The notes beneath the pieces were generated by a model. It was not told the origin of the DNA, did not search any database, and saw only the letters and a list, made by a program, of their open reading frames with translations. From Natronorubrum halalkaliphilum (lineage in GTDB: Archaea; Halobacteriota; Halobacteria; Halobacteriales; Natrialbaceae): 64,000 nt of DNA. The translations under genes and the position numbers were made by a program. The stretch lies in assembly GCF_009834785.1 (NCBI RefSeq), contig NZ_WUYX01000022.1, positions 1-64,000 of the forward strand. The letters run 5' to 3'. This document shows positions 34,751 to 42,922 of the stretch, one piece after another (the stretch's first letter is position 1; each line of letters begins with the position of its first letter).

Positions 34751-36955
34751 ATGACAAAACAAGTACTCGTTGTTGAGGGTCAGGTTGTCACTGATGACAG
34801 TCTTCACACGCTCTTTTCACGACATCCACAGGAGATTGATGACATAGAAACGATAAGTGCGACGAGTCTAGCCGAAGCAACGACGATCCTCGAGACAGCG
34901 TCTGTTGATTGTATTCTGAGTCGGCAGAATCTTCCTAAGGAGACTGGGGTCGATCTCCTTGAGACAGTTCGCCAAGAGAATCCGGACGTGCCATTCTTTC
35001 TGTTTGTCGAAGGAGATTTAGGTACAATTGCCGGCGATGCGATCGCTGCAGATGTTACTGATTATTTTCCACTTGCAGAAATCTACTCGAAGAGTACAAT
35101 AGCCCGAATTGGAGACGAAATCACAGCACACCGTGGTGACGAATCTGTAGTCGAATTGCTCGATAGCGCCCCACATGCAATTCTTGTGTACGATCAAGCA
35201 CGTACAGCAATTACAGCTGTCAATACAACTGCCTGTGAATATTGGGGCTATACAAAAACTGAGTTTCAACAACACTCGCTTGAATCGTTAACTGCTGAAA
35301 CGCAGCCACCATCAGAGACACCAGTGAATACTCTCCTCGAGGAGGCTCACAACGAAAGTTCACAAGGCGTCGACTGGCGCTGTAAGACGAAAGATGGAAC
35401 TCAGTTCTGGACGGAACTGAACATCCAACCAATCCAGTTCAAGGGCAAGAGACACCTCGTACTGCACGCTCGCGATACGACTGCGGAGAAAGAACGCCAG
35501 GAACGACTCGAGTCATTCCGCAAAGCGGTCGAACATGCTGGTCATTCGATCTATATCACTGACACTGATGCTGAAATCACGTATGTGAACGAAAGCTTCG
35601 AAGACGTAACCGGATACACACGTTCTGAAGCTGTCGGAAAAACACCTCGGCTCCTCAAATCGGGAGAACACGGCTATGCGTACTATCAGCAACTGTGGCG
35701 AACGATTCTCGATGGTGATACCTGGCAAAACGAGATCATTAACCAGCGAAAAGATGGTACTCGATACGTTGTCAACCAGACGATTGCGCCCATCACTGAC
35801 GAGCACGGCACGATCAGTCGATTTGTTGCTGTCAATGTCGAAGTCACCGAGCGGAAACGCAAAGAAAACCAACTTAAACAACTGTATCAAGCAGCCACAG
35901 AGTGGATTGAGGCAGATACGCGGGTGGAGGCCTGCTCACATGTTAGCGACAACTTGACCCAACTCCTCGATTTTGACTTGCATGGCGTGTATCTTTACGA
36001 CGAGGGAAGTAATGCACTCGAGTCAGTAACTGTCTCAGATCGGTCCAAAGATGCGATTTCAACCCACCCGACGTTTGGACCCGGTGATGGAATTGCTTGG
36101 GCAGTATACGAAAGTGGTGTTCCACAACAATACGATGATGTTCGAACTGCTGAGGCAGTCTACAATCCAGAGACAGTTATTCGAAGCGAGATTATCCTTC
36201 CACTTGGAGATCACGGTATCATCCTGATTGGGTCAAAAACACCCGGCGCATTCGACGATGACGACGAACTGCTTGCAAAAGTCGTTTCGTCGATTCTGAC
36301 GGCAGTCCTGGACCGCATCGGGCGAGAACAGCAACTCGAGGAGCAAAATAGTCGCCTCGAGGAATTTGCAAGTGTCGTTTCTCACGATCTCCGTAATCCG
36401 CTTAACGTTGCCAACGGACATCTCGAACTTGCGCAGGAAACCGGTGATCTCGATCATCTGGATGAAATTGCACTGTCTCACCAGCGAATGGAAGAGATCA
36501 TCGAGGACTTACTTTGGCTCGCCCAGGAAGGGAGAGAAATCCAGAATACACGCCCGATTGCTCTTGAGTCGGTTGCCGAGAACGCATGGTCGTATGTCGA
36601 GACAGCCGACGCAAGTCTTGAAATAGCATGTGAACAAACGATTGAGGCAGATCCAGACCGTCTGCAACAGCTCTTCGAGAACCTGTTTCGTAATGCCATA
36701 GAGCACGGCGGTGATGATGTCACAGTAACGGTCGGGTTGCTAGACGATGGAACTGGATTCTACGTCGAAGATACAGGTAATGGGATTCCACCCGATGAAC
36801 GTACCGATGTTTTCGACTCGGGGTATACAACACTCGCAGAGAGTACAGGCTATGGTCTTTCTATCGTCGAAACAATTGTCGATGGACACGGCTGGTGTAT
36901 CGATCTCACAGCTAGTGAAGAGGGAGGAGCTCGGTTCGAAATTGAGATAGAGTAA
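34751..36955 (+). CDS. Hybrid PAS/GAF sensor histidine kinase with degenerate receiver domain
   Basis: The 734-aa protein starts with a receiver-like domain (1-120) in which the phospho-Asp position reads SRQN. Two PAS/PAC domains (about 130-250 and 255-375) and a GAF domain (about 385-525) follow. A HisKA domain has SHDLRNPLN with His545, and the HATPase has ENLFRNAIEHG, DTGNGIPP and GYGLSIV. A Shine-Dalgarno-like AGGTGAT sits 3 bases before the ATG. It is probably a soluble sensor; loss of the receiver Asp means that domain likely acts as a dimerisation or docking module. The response regulator gene lies 145 bp downstream. Confidence 0.9.
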   Translation: MTKQVLVVEGQVVTDDSLHTLFSRHPQEIDDIETISATSLAEATTILETASVDCILSRQNLPKETGVDLLETVRQENPDVPFFLFVEGDLGTIAGDAIAADVTDYFPLAEIYSKSTIARIGDEITAHRGDESVVELLDSAPHAILVYDQARTAITAVNTTACEYWGYTKTEFQQHSLESLTAETQPPSETPVNTLLEEAHNESSQGVDWRCKTKDGTQFWTELNIQPIQFKGKRHLVLHARDTTAEKERQERLESFRKAVEHAGHSIYITDTDAEITYVNESFEDVTGYTRSEAVGKTPRLLKSGEHGYAYYQQLWRTILDGDTWQNEIINQRKDGTRYVVNQTIAPITDEHGTISRFVAVNVEVTERKRKENQLKQLYQAATEWIEADTRVEACSHVSDNLTQLLDFDLHGVYLYDEGSNALESVTVSDRSKDAISTHPTFGPGDGIAWAVYESGVPQQYDDVRTAEAVYNPETVIRSEIILPLGDHGIILIGSKTPGAFDDDDELLAKVVSSILTAVLDRIGREQQLEEQNSRLEEFASVVSHDLRNPLNVANGHLELAQETGDLDHLDEIALSHQRMEEIIEDLLWLAQEGREIQNTRPIALESVAENAWSYVETADASLEIACEQTIEADPDRLQQLFENLFRNAIEHGGDDVTVTVGLLDDGTGFYVEDTGNGIPPDERTDVFDSGYTTLAESTGYGLSIVETIVDGHGWCIDLTASEEGGARFEIEIE

Positions 36956-37100
36956 CACAACTTGCGTCCTTTGCGTGAGTCCACTACCACCGCCCTCACT
37001 GCTTTGAGATCTTGGGTAGTGTTGTACTCTTTGCGACCACCCATCATTCCAACGTGTTTTGGGAATAGGGTTAGAGGCCAAGAGTACCCATAGAGGACTG

Positions 37101-37559
37101 ATGGACGCAACTGATCAGACGCCGAATGAGCCTGTGGATGTCTTGATCGTTGAAGACAATCCCGGAGATATCCGCCTTACAAAGGAAGCATTTCGTTCCA
37201 TACAGAGCGACGTCCGATTTCACACTGCAAAAGACGGGGGTATTGCTGTCGACTACCTCCAAGAATGCGAACGGTCGGGTGAAGATCCGTTTCCAGACCT
37301 CGTATTTCTTGATTTAAACTTGCCTCGGGTTAGTGGCCATGAGTTCTTATCAACCCTCGAAGACGACTGTAACCATCCAGCACCGCCGGTATTGGTTCTC
37401 TCTAGCTCTCATGATCCAGACGATATCATTCGGAGTTATGAGCGATCAGCAAATGCCTATCTGACGAAGCCATCATCTCCAACTGAATACGAAACACTTG
37501 CAGAAGCGATCGAGGCGTTCTGGATAGACACAGCTCAACATCCGCCAGCACCAGCTTGA
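37101..37559 (+). CDS. Single-domain response regulator (Rcp1-like)
   Basis: The start at the ATG at 37101 gives 152 aa; the earlier in-frame start at 37059 adds unrelated residues. It is a CheY-fold receiver: acidic pair in VEDNPGD (18-23), phospho-acceptor Asp71 in FLDLNLPRVSG, Ser/Thr switch in LSSS, Lys in LTKPS. The extended spacing around ECERSGEDPFPDLV is typical of Rcp1-type regulators that pair with PAS/GAF/phytochrome-like kinases. The neighbouring kinases upstream are likely partners. Confidence 0.9.
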   Translation: MDATDQTPNEPVDVLIVEDNPGDIRLTKEAFRSIQSDVRFHTAKDGGIAVDYLQECERSGEDPFPDLVFLDLNLPRVSGHEFLSTLEDDCNHPAPPVLVLSSSHDPDDIIRSYERSANAYLTKPSSPTEYETLAEAIEAFWIDTAQHPPAPA

Positions 37560-37712
37560 TCAGCAGTTGCAGTTAGTGTGTAATCCGTCCTCATTACTGA
37601 TCTCAGTTGTTTTCATGCACTCCCGACATCCATGGATATCCCCGTTGTTGTCTCCAAAGACACGGCGAAAACGAGCAGTAACATGGCTGCCGCAGTTTTG
37701 ACACGTCGGCAT
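37560..37712 (-). CDS. DUF7563-type zinc-ribbon protein, second copy
   Basis: A 50-aa minus-strand frame (ATG 37712, TGA 37560) reading MPTCQNCGSHVTARF, then VFGDNNGDIHGCRECMKTTE and a C-terminal CNC. Over 38 of its first 40 residues it matches the 47-aa protein at 20288-20431. CQNC and CREC predict one zinc ribbon. It is convergent with the response regulator gene, whose stop is the adjacent base. Confidence 0.8.
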   Translation of the reverse strand: MPTCQNCGSHVTARFRRVFGDNNGDIHGCRECMKTTEISNEDGLHTNCNC

Positions 37713-37837
37713 TAGTGGAACTGTATTCATGAATCAGATTCAATGAAGGTTTCCTTACCGGTGATCAAAGAGGGGAAATTGCCCGACACAGTGGCCATAT
37801 CCTTTATGTAGAATCATTGGCTAATATTCGAATTGAA

Positions 37838-37957
37838 ATGAGACGCTCAACGATCATTGTAGTGCTTGTCGTTATCGTGCTTGTAGCCATTGCTCTCTTG
37901 CGGGGCGGGAACTCAACTAACACCGACTACGATCCAATCGAAGACTACGACAACTGA
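37838..37957 (+). CDS. Possible 39-aa membrane peptide
   Basis: The frame begins MRRSTIIVVLVVIVLVAIALL, a positively charged start then one continuous hydrophobic helix, and ends with a polar acidic tail DYDPIEDYDN. A single-pass membrane peptide is predicted, N-terminus inside. It lies 46 bp upstream of the gene for a membrane protein at 38004. No homology known to me. Confidence 0.5.
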   Translation: MRRSTIIVVLVVIVLVAIALLRGGNSTNTDYDPIEDYDN

Positions 37958-38003
37958 TTATGGTGGAACAAGACGTCACCAAAACGGTGTCTCAAACGCT
38001 CTA

Positions 38004-38927
38004 ATGTCTGGGCAGGAGTTTCTTCGGACTGTCCGTGAACACTTCACAACCCAGGGTTGGGAGACTGAACTCCAGCAGATTCAGGATGGAGTCTCGATCC
38101 TGCACGGAAGGCAGTCAACTACACCAGAGCAAGGACTTGCGTTAGTGATTACTGGGCCAAACTCGCAGGTAACGCCGAATCACGTCAAATACTTACTCAA
38201 ACGCCGCCAAAACCAAGAAGACGAAATCGATAAGACCTTCATTGCGACCACGGTTGGACTTTCAGAGAAAGCTCAAAAGGCAACGTCGAACTACGATATT
38301 ACTGTTCTTGACCAATCAGATCTCGAAACCTCAGCAAACACAACGACTACCAATCAGCCCTCAAAGCAAGTGGGTGGTGGCGAGGAACGGCCAGCTGCGT
38401 CTGCAGCCGACATTACAGCAGTCCTCTCAGAAAACTCCGTGCAGCAGTTGCTCAAACAGACAAACGGTATCTTTGCAGCAGTCGGACTTGGGTTTGGGTT
38501 AACAGCCATACTATGGCTGCGATTCATGGGTGATTCACTCCTTGGGGAGTTGGTTGGGCTCACGTTCATGTTTTTTGTAGTTCTCATGATGGTTTTCAGC
38601 GGCCCCCTTGTTGGAGCACTTGCCGGCATCTACATCCAGCGTCGGATCGAACAGACACGGAAAGCGGTCATCACTGCCGTTGCGAGTGGGTTCACCGGCT
38701 ACCTCACAATGACCGTTGTCGGTGGATTACTCACGTATCTCTTCCTTCCAAGCAGTGGCTCCGGTGGCTCTGAGTCTACAGCTGACACCGGTGCTAACGG
38801 AGCAACTGAAACTGGTGGTGAACTGTTCAGCCTTTCCGATCTCTTTCTCCCATTACTTGGACTGGCAATTCCAGTCGGTGTTGTCGCTGGAACAGTCGTC
38901 TACGTGATCAATCGATATAGTCGCTGA
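38004..38927 (+). CDS. Membrane protein with N-terminal restriction-endonuclease-like domain
   Basis: The start is set at the ATG at 38004 (307 aa); the upstream in-frame extension is not coding-like. Residues 1-110 (MSGQEFLRTVREHFTTQGW, then LALVITGPN, HVKYLLKRRQ, KTFIATTVGLSEKA, ITVLDQSDL) have the look of an Mrr-type PD-(D/E)XK fold, though I cannot identify a clear catalytic Asp/Lys set. Residues about 150-300 contain about five hydrophobic segments. Membrane-tethered nuclease-fold proteins of this build are usually of unknown function in haloarchaea. The small membrane peptide at 37838 is just upstream. Confidence 0.78.
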   Translation: MSGQEFLRTVREHFTTQGWETELQQIQDGVSILHGRQSTTPEQGLALVITGPNSQVTPNHVKYLLKRRQNQEDEIDKTFIATTVGLSEKAQKATSNYDITVLDQSDLETSANTTTTNQPSKQVGGGEERPAASAADITAVLSENSVQQLLKQTNGIFAAVGLGFGLTAILWLRFMGDSLLGELVGLTFMFFVVLMMVFSGPLVGALAGIYIQRRIEQTRKAVITAVASGFTGYLTMTVVGGLLTYLFLPSSGSGGSESTADTGANGATETGGELFSLSDLFLPLLGLAIPVGVVAGTVVYVINRYSR

Positions 38928-38938
38928 TAGTCCTAAAG

Positions 38939-39427
38939 CTACAATCCAAGCACACCTGCTGTGAGTACTGCAAGACCAGTTACGAGGACGCCAAAGGCAA
39001 GGAGCCCATAGTTTGCAATCGGATTCGCTGCTCGAGCAATGTCGTAGGAGTAGTGGCGGTCATCCAGAAACGGCTCGACACCAGCGGGAGTAAGCGCGTC
39101 AGCAGCGATATGAGACCCAAGAGAAACAGTACTGACGGCAAATGCAAACCCACCAAGGACGAGTCCAGCAGCAAGTGTTGACTGCACACCAAGGACGAAT
39201 CCGCCAAGCCCAACGAGCGCGCTAACAAAGACGGCAAAATGAATGGTATGAGTGATACCACGATGCTTGATGCCCGGAATCTTCATATCCCAATCTGGGA
39301 TCATCGACAATGCAACGGCCCCAGCACCGCCAACGAAAGCAAACTCGAGATTGATGAGAAGGGTAATCAGTAATCCAAGTGGCGCATAAAAGATGAGCGC
39401 AGCCCCATAGTGTCCTGTCCGATGCAC
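38939..39427 (-). CDS. Membrane-bound YdjM/DUF457-type metal-dependent hydrolase
   Basis: The GTG at 39427 gives MHRTGHYGAAL, the common haloarchaeal start for this family; a TTG 9 bp upstream is an alternative. The 162-aa protein has four hydrophobic segments and the conserved PDWD and KHRGITHTIH motifs that place it in the YdjM/DUF457 membrane hydrolase family. A second conserved patch is GSHIAADALTP. The role in haloarchaea is unknown. It lies 12 bp from the stop of the convergent gene at 38004. Confidence 0.85.
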   Translation of the reverse strand: MHRTGHYGAALIFYAPLGLLITLLINLEFAFVGGAGAVALSMIPDWDMKIPGIKHRGITHTIHFAVFVSALVGLGGFVLGVQSTLAAGLVLGGFAFAVSTVSLGSHIAADALTPAGVEPFLDDRHYSYDIARAANPIANYGLLAFGVLVTGLAVLTAGVLGL

Positions 39428-39471
39428 TATTGACAAGTCCTCAGCTGTGATATTAGTCCTTTCTTGACAGA

Positions 39472-41049
39472 CTAAAGCGTTGCTGACTCTGTCTCATCGA
39501 GTTTGAACTGGTCCAACCGACGGTAGAGATCGTCACTGGTTTGGCTGAGATTTTCAGCGAGATGTGCTACCTCTTCCATCGCAGTCGCCTGCTGATCGAC
39601 AGCAGCAGACACCTCCTCAACAGACGCAGTCACCTCCTCACTGAGTGAGGACGTGTCGCCAACGAGGTCGCTTACTTCAGTTGCGTTCACGGCCTGTTGT
39701 TCGACCGCATCACTGACTTCGTCTGCACCCTGGCTGGTAGCCTCGATAGATGTCTCAATTTCAGAAAGTTGGTCAACAACCTGGTCAACCGCCTCTGCGC
39801 CGGTCTCTATTTCTTCGTTCGCCTCGCGAATACCGTTTGCAACTTCAGTCGTCTGATTCTGAACATTCGAAACGATTGCTTCGATTTCATCGGCGTGTTC
39901 CTGTGATTCCTCCGCGAGACTCTTGACCTCGTTTGCGACAACAGCAAACCCATCACCTTCGTTGCCGGCATGCGCAGCCTCAATAGAGGCGTTGAGTGCG
40001 AGCAGATTCGTCTGGTCTGCGATGTCCGTGATCACCTCGAGAATATCACCGACCTCTTCCATTCGTGACTCGAGTTCTTCGATTTCAGACGTAATCTCTT
40101 GAGCGGAATCTGTGGCGTCATCGATCCTATTTACAGCATTCGCGGCCTTTTCGACACCGTCTGTTGCCAGTTCACCCGCGCGTTCCGATGTCGCATCGAT
40201 CTGCTGTGCAGTCGCAGTAATTTGCTCAATTGAGGCAGAAAGGTCAGAGATCGTTTGGTCGATTGTATCCGTCTGTGCTGTCAGATCAGCAGCGCCATCC
40301 GCTAACTCGTCTCCGGTCGAGTTGATCTCCTCGATGGAGTTCGTTACCTCTTCACTATTCGCACTCAGCTGTTCACTTGAGGCCGCAAGATCGTCACCAA
40401 GTGACTCGAGTCGATCGACCACCTCCTGAATATTGTCGATTGCCTGATCAAGTGATGCTCCCATTGCAGAAAATTCCTCGTAGACGTCCTGCATCTCGTC
40501 GAAGTCTTCCGGTGGATCCGGAACAGTCGGATCGATCGTCAAATCACCATCCGCCAACTGTTCGAGGCTTGTTGCAAGGTGATCAACGACCGCTGTCTGG
40601 TAGGCTTCGAGTTGCTCTTTCCGTTCGCGTTCTCGGACTTTTGTGGTAATATCACGGACAGTTTCCATCCCACCAGCCAACTCTCCATCTGCGTTCTGGA
40701 ACGGGATCACCGTCCGGCTGACGTGTACTTCCTCACCAGCCACAACAAATGTCTCCTCGCGTTGCTGAATTTCGTCTTCTGTCTCGAGCACCTGATCGAT
40801 GAGTGACTCCCCACCGTGGACTGCAGCCGGTTTGGAATCGATTGCGTCTTGATCTGCCGTCTCGAAGAGTTCGACTGCTTGTCGATTGATGTGCGTTACT
40901 GTGCCATCAGTGCCAACAATCATCGTCGGTGCCTCGAGACCATCCAACACATTATGGAGAAGCATTCCAGCATCAATGTCGTCAGTAACCTCCTCATCGC
41001 TGTCTACTGCCCGCACAGAAGTGTTGTCGTCCATTGAGAGATCAGACAT
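39472..41049 (-). CDS. Soluble methyl-accepting transducer with PAS domain
   Basis: The 525-aa protein has an N-terminal PAS domain (about 25-140; [19 protein letters not shown]), a HAMP-like linker (about 150-205), then a long methyl-accepting coiled coil. The signalling hairpin tip reads [20 protein letters not shown], and flanking Glu/Gln/Ala/Ser-rich heptads carry likely methylation sites. No membrane segment is present, so it should sense a cytoplasmic signal and pass it to CheA/CheW, which are not encoded in this window. Confidence 0.93.
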   Translation of the reverse strand: MSDLSMDDNTSVRAVDSDEEVTDDIDAGMLLHNVLDGLEAPTMIVGTDGTVTHINRQAVELFETADQDAIDSKPAAVHGGESLIDQVLETEDEIQQREETFVVAGEEVHVSRTVIPFQNADGELAGGMETVRDITTKVRERERKEQLEAYQTAVVDHLATSLEQLADGDLTIDPTVPDPPEDFDEMQDVYEEFSAMGASLDQAIDNIQEVVDRLESLGDDLAASSEQLSANSEEVTNSIEEINSTGDELADGAADLTAQTDTIDQTISDLSASIEQITATAQQIDATSERAGELATDGVEKAANAVNRIDDATDSAQEITSEIEELESRMEEVGDILEVITDIADQTNLLALNASIEAAHAGNEGDGFAVVANEVKSLAEESQEHADEIEAIVSNVQNQTTEVANGIREANEEIETGAEAVDQVVDQLSEIETSIEATSQGADEVSDAVEQQAVNATEVSDLVGDTSSLSEEVTASVEEVSAAVDQQATAMEEVAHLAENLSQTSDDLYRRLDQFKLDETESATL

Positions 41050-41187
41050 AAACCACTCTTGTTAGTTGGGCCATGTGAATGTACTGGGCGATTTCATCCG
41101 TCTCCACCTGTCGAACCGACCCACGACCCCACAGTCAATACCTCAATTCCGGTACTGGAAGCCGCGCTGTTCACGCGGAGGAGGATG

Positions 41188-41505
41188 TCAATCAATAGAG
41201 TTCGCTACAGTTAGCTTATCAATTGATCTAAGAACGTGATCAGTTAACTCACCGGATTCATCCCGAACAGTTCCCATATCCTGATCATACGCAATTAAAC
41301 CGTGATCTGCCAAGAGCGGTAGATGATCATGCTGGATCCGGATCACTTCTGCATCAACGGCTGTACTATCAGGATGATTTTCAGTAATATGGCGGGCCAG
41401 ATCTTGTGGCGAAGTGACAGAGACATCTTGGAGATGCTGGAGTATGATGCGATTCCGTGGTCGGGACAGTATCTTCAGTACGACGTTGATTTTTTGACCC
41501 ACCAT
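41188..41505 (-). CDS. Winged-helix protein of the haloarchaeal DUF7344 type
   Basis: A 105-aa protein: ILSRPRNRIILQHLQDV, then QDLARHITENHP, VIRIQHDHLPLLADHGLIAYDQ. This is the compact winged-helix layout frequent next to haloarchaeal sensory genes, often annotated DUF7344. It is predicted to bind DNA; target unknown. It is co-directional with the transducer gene 138 bp downstream. Confidence 0.8.
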   Translation of the reverse strand: MVGQKINVVLKILSRPRNRIILQHLQDVSVTSPQDLARHITENHPDSTAVDAEVIRIQHDHLPLLADHGLIAYDQDMGTVRDESGELTDHVLRSIDKLTVANSID

Positions 41506-41733
41506 CGATATTAGATGTGAACTCGGGAAGTAGGACCAAATACGTTACTGAATACACATTGATTGAGAATCATATTGGATAGTTTGCGATGAGAATGCAA
41601 CTCAGTTGCAGATTAGACAAGGGCTTGGGGTTCTCCATGGCCTGAAGACCGTGGTGTTACCTGGTGGACCGTGAGAGTTCCCATGGGAGTTCCTGATTCC
41701 CACTTCGAGACAAGTCACGGATTCTGAGACACA

Positions 41734-41982
41734 TTACTCCTCTAGAACTGTGATTTCGGTATCTGGAGTGCACTCCACAACTACTTGTAGCCCATTATGA
41801 GGAAATTCAAGCCGAAATTCGGAATGGGATCGATTTACTAATCGTTTGAGTGCATCCGCATCTACAGAGTTGTGCAACGGTTTAACGTCCTCAACTGGTG
41901 TATCAGTCACTGCGCTGATTTCCTCGACAATACTGTAGATTACAGAATCCGCTGTTGTCTGTTGGTTTTCTCGTCGAGTCAT
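41734..41982 (-). CDS. HalOD1 domain protein, second copy
   Basis: An 82-aa protein with the HalOD1 pattern: SVIYSIVEEISAVTDTPVEDVKPLHNSVDADALKRLV (read in two helices), then FRLEFPHNGLQVVVE. Compare the copy at 19598-19855. HalOD1 proteins commonly sit beside sensor kinases and response regulators in haloarchaea, as here. Confidence 0.85.
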   Translation of the reverse strand: MTRRENQQTTADSVIYSIVEEISAVTDTPVEDVKPLHNSVDADALKRLVNRSHSEFRLEFPHNGLQVVVECTPDTEITVLEE

Positions 41983-42128
41983 AATCCTGTCATCCTAATT
42001 TAGGGGTTGACTTACAAAAGACCTGTTATACAGGCCCTATGCACCGTTTCTAATGGTTATTGTGTAAATGCACATTGTATATTCCCCCTTCATCGATAGC
42101 TTTCGTTGGCGGAGTCTGTATCAAGATA

Positions 42129-42359
42129 ATGTCTGGCGGTCCGAAGCCGCGAATTACTACCGATGATGTCCTAGAGTTTTTTGAGAACCAGCAAGACCGC
42201 TGTGAGCCATTCGATGCCCCGGCACTTGCAGCTGAATTCTCCTGTCACCGCAACACTGCCCGAAACAAGCTGGAAGATCTTGTCTTTCTGGGTGAACTGG
42301 AATCAAAACAGATCGCCTCCGGAAAGGTATATTGGCGACCCTGCAGCACTGAGAAGTGA
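42129..42359 (+). CDS. Small helix-turn-helix protein
   Basis: The ATG at 42129 gives 76 aa; an earlier in-frame start at 42060 would add a cysteine-rich leader that is not conserved-looking. The sequence ITTDDVLEFFENQ, then APALAAEFSCHRNTARNKLEDLVFLGELESKQI, fits a winged-helix domain with a recognition helix at HRNTARNKLEDL. It may regulate itself or the divergent DUF7342-type gene downstream. Confidence 0.75.
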   Translation: MSGGPKPRITTDDVLEFFENQQDRCEPFDAPALAAEFSCHRNTARNKLEDLVFLGELESKQIASGKVYWRPCSTEK

Positions 42360-42430
42360 CCTCGAGAACGGACCCATGAGACGTTCTCCTTACTGGACGG
42401 AGAGGTGGCGTGTCGTGCCAGCGACCGAGT

Positions 42431-42790
42431 TCACAATAGCCGACGTGGACGCTCACGAGCACGCTCTGTGGCCTTTTCTACCTTCTCAAAGTAGACGTGA
42501 TATCGGTTCCGCCGGACACCCTCCGAAGAAATTTCGACTTCCCCTTCACCGAGTCGATCCTGGATAACAGACCAGCAGACGTCCGAATCCGTATCAGCAG
42601 CCGCTGTAATCCATTCTACACTTCGCCACCGGGGGTACTCTCCTCGAAGAACGTGTTCAACACGCTCTTCGGGAGTGTAGTCAGCTGGATAATTTGGCTG
42701 GAGTTCATCAGAATCATCCGCTGGCAACATTACATCTTGTGCCCGGTCTAGCGCTTCTTGTAGCGTGTCTTCATCACTGTCGTCGTCCAT
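42431..42790 (-). CDS. DUF7342-type winged-helix protein
   Basis: The start at 42790 gives 119 aa (MDDDSDEDTLQEALDRAQDVM); an earlier start at 42817 is possible. The C-terminal region, PEERVEHVLRGEYPRWRSVEWIT, then DTDSDVCWSVIQDRLGEGEVEI, is a winged-helix type common in haloarchaea as DUF7342. It is predicted to bind DNA. It is convergent with the helix-turn-helix gene at 42129. Confidence 0.75.
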   Translation of the reverse strand: MDDDSDEDTLQEALDRAQDVMLPADDSDELQPNYPADYTPEERVEHVLRGEYPRWRSVEWITAAADTDSDVCWSVIQDRLGEGEVEISSEGVRRNRYHVYFEKVEKATERARERPRRLL

Positions 42791-42922
42791 GTCCGAATTT
42801 TTGTGTCGATGACACAATAGATGTTGGCATAGTAGCGTATCTGTGAAAGTCGGCAGCTTCCTACTGCCCGTACAGCTGGGAAGCCTCGTCGTCTAGCCCA
42901 CCTGAAGTACTGTTGGACATCA

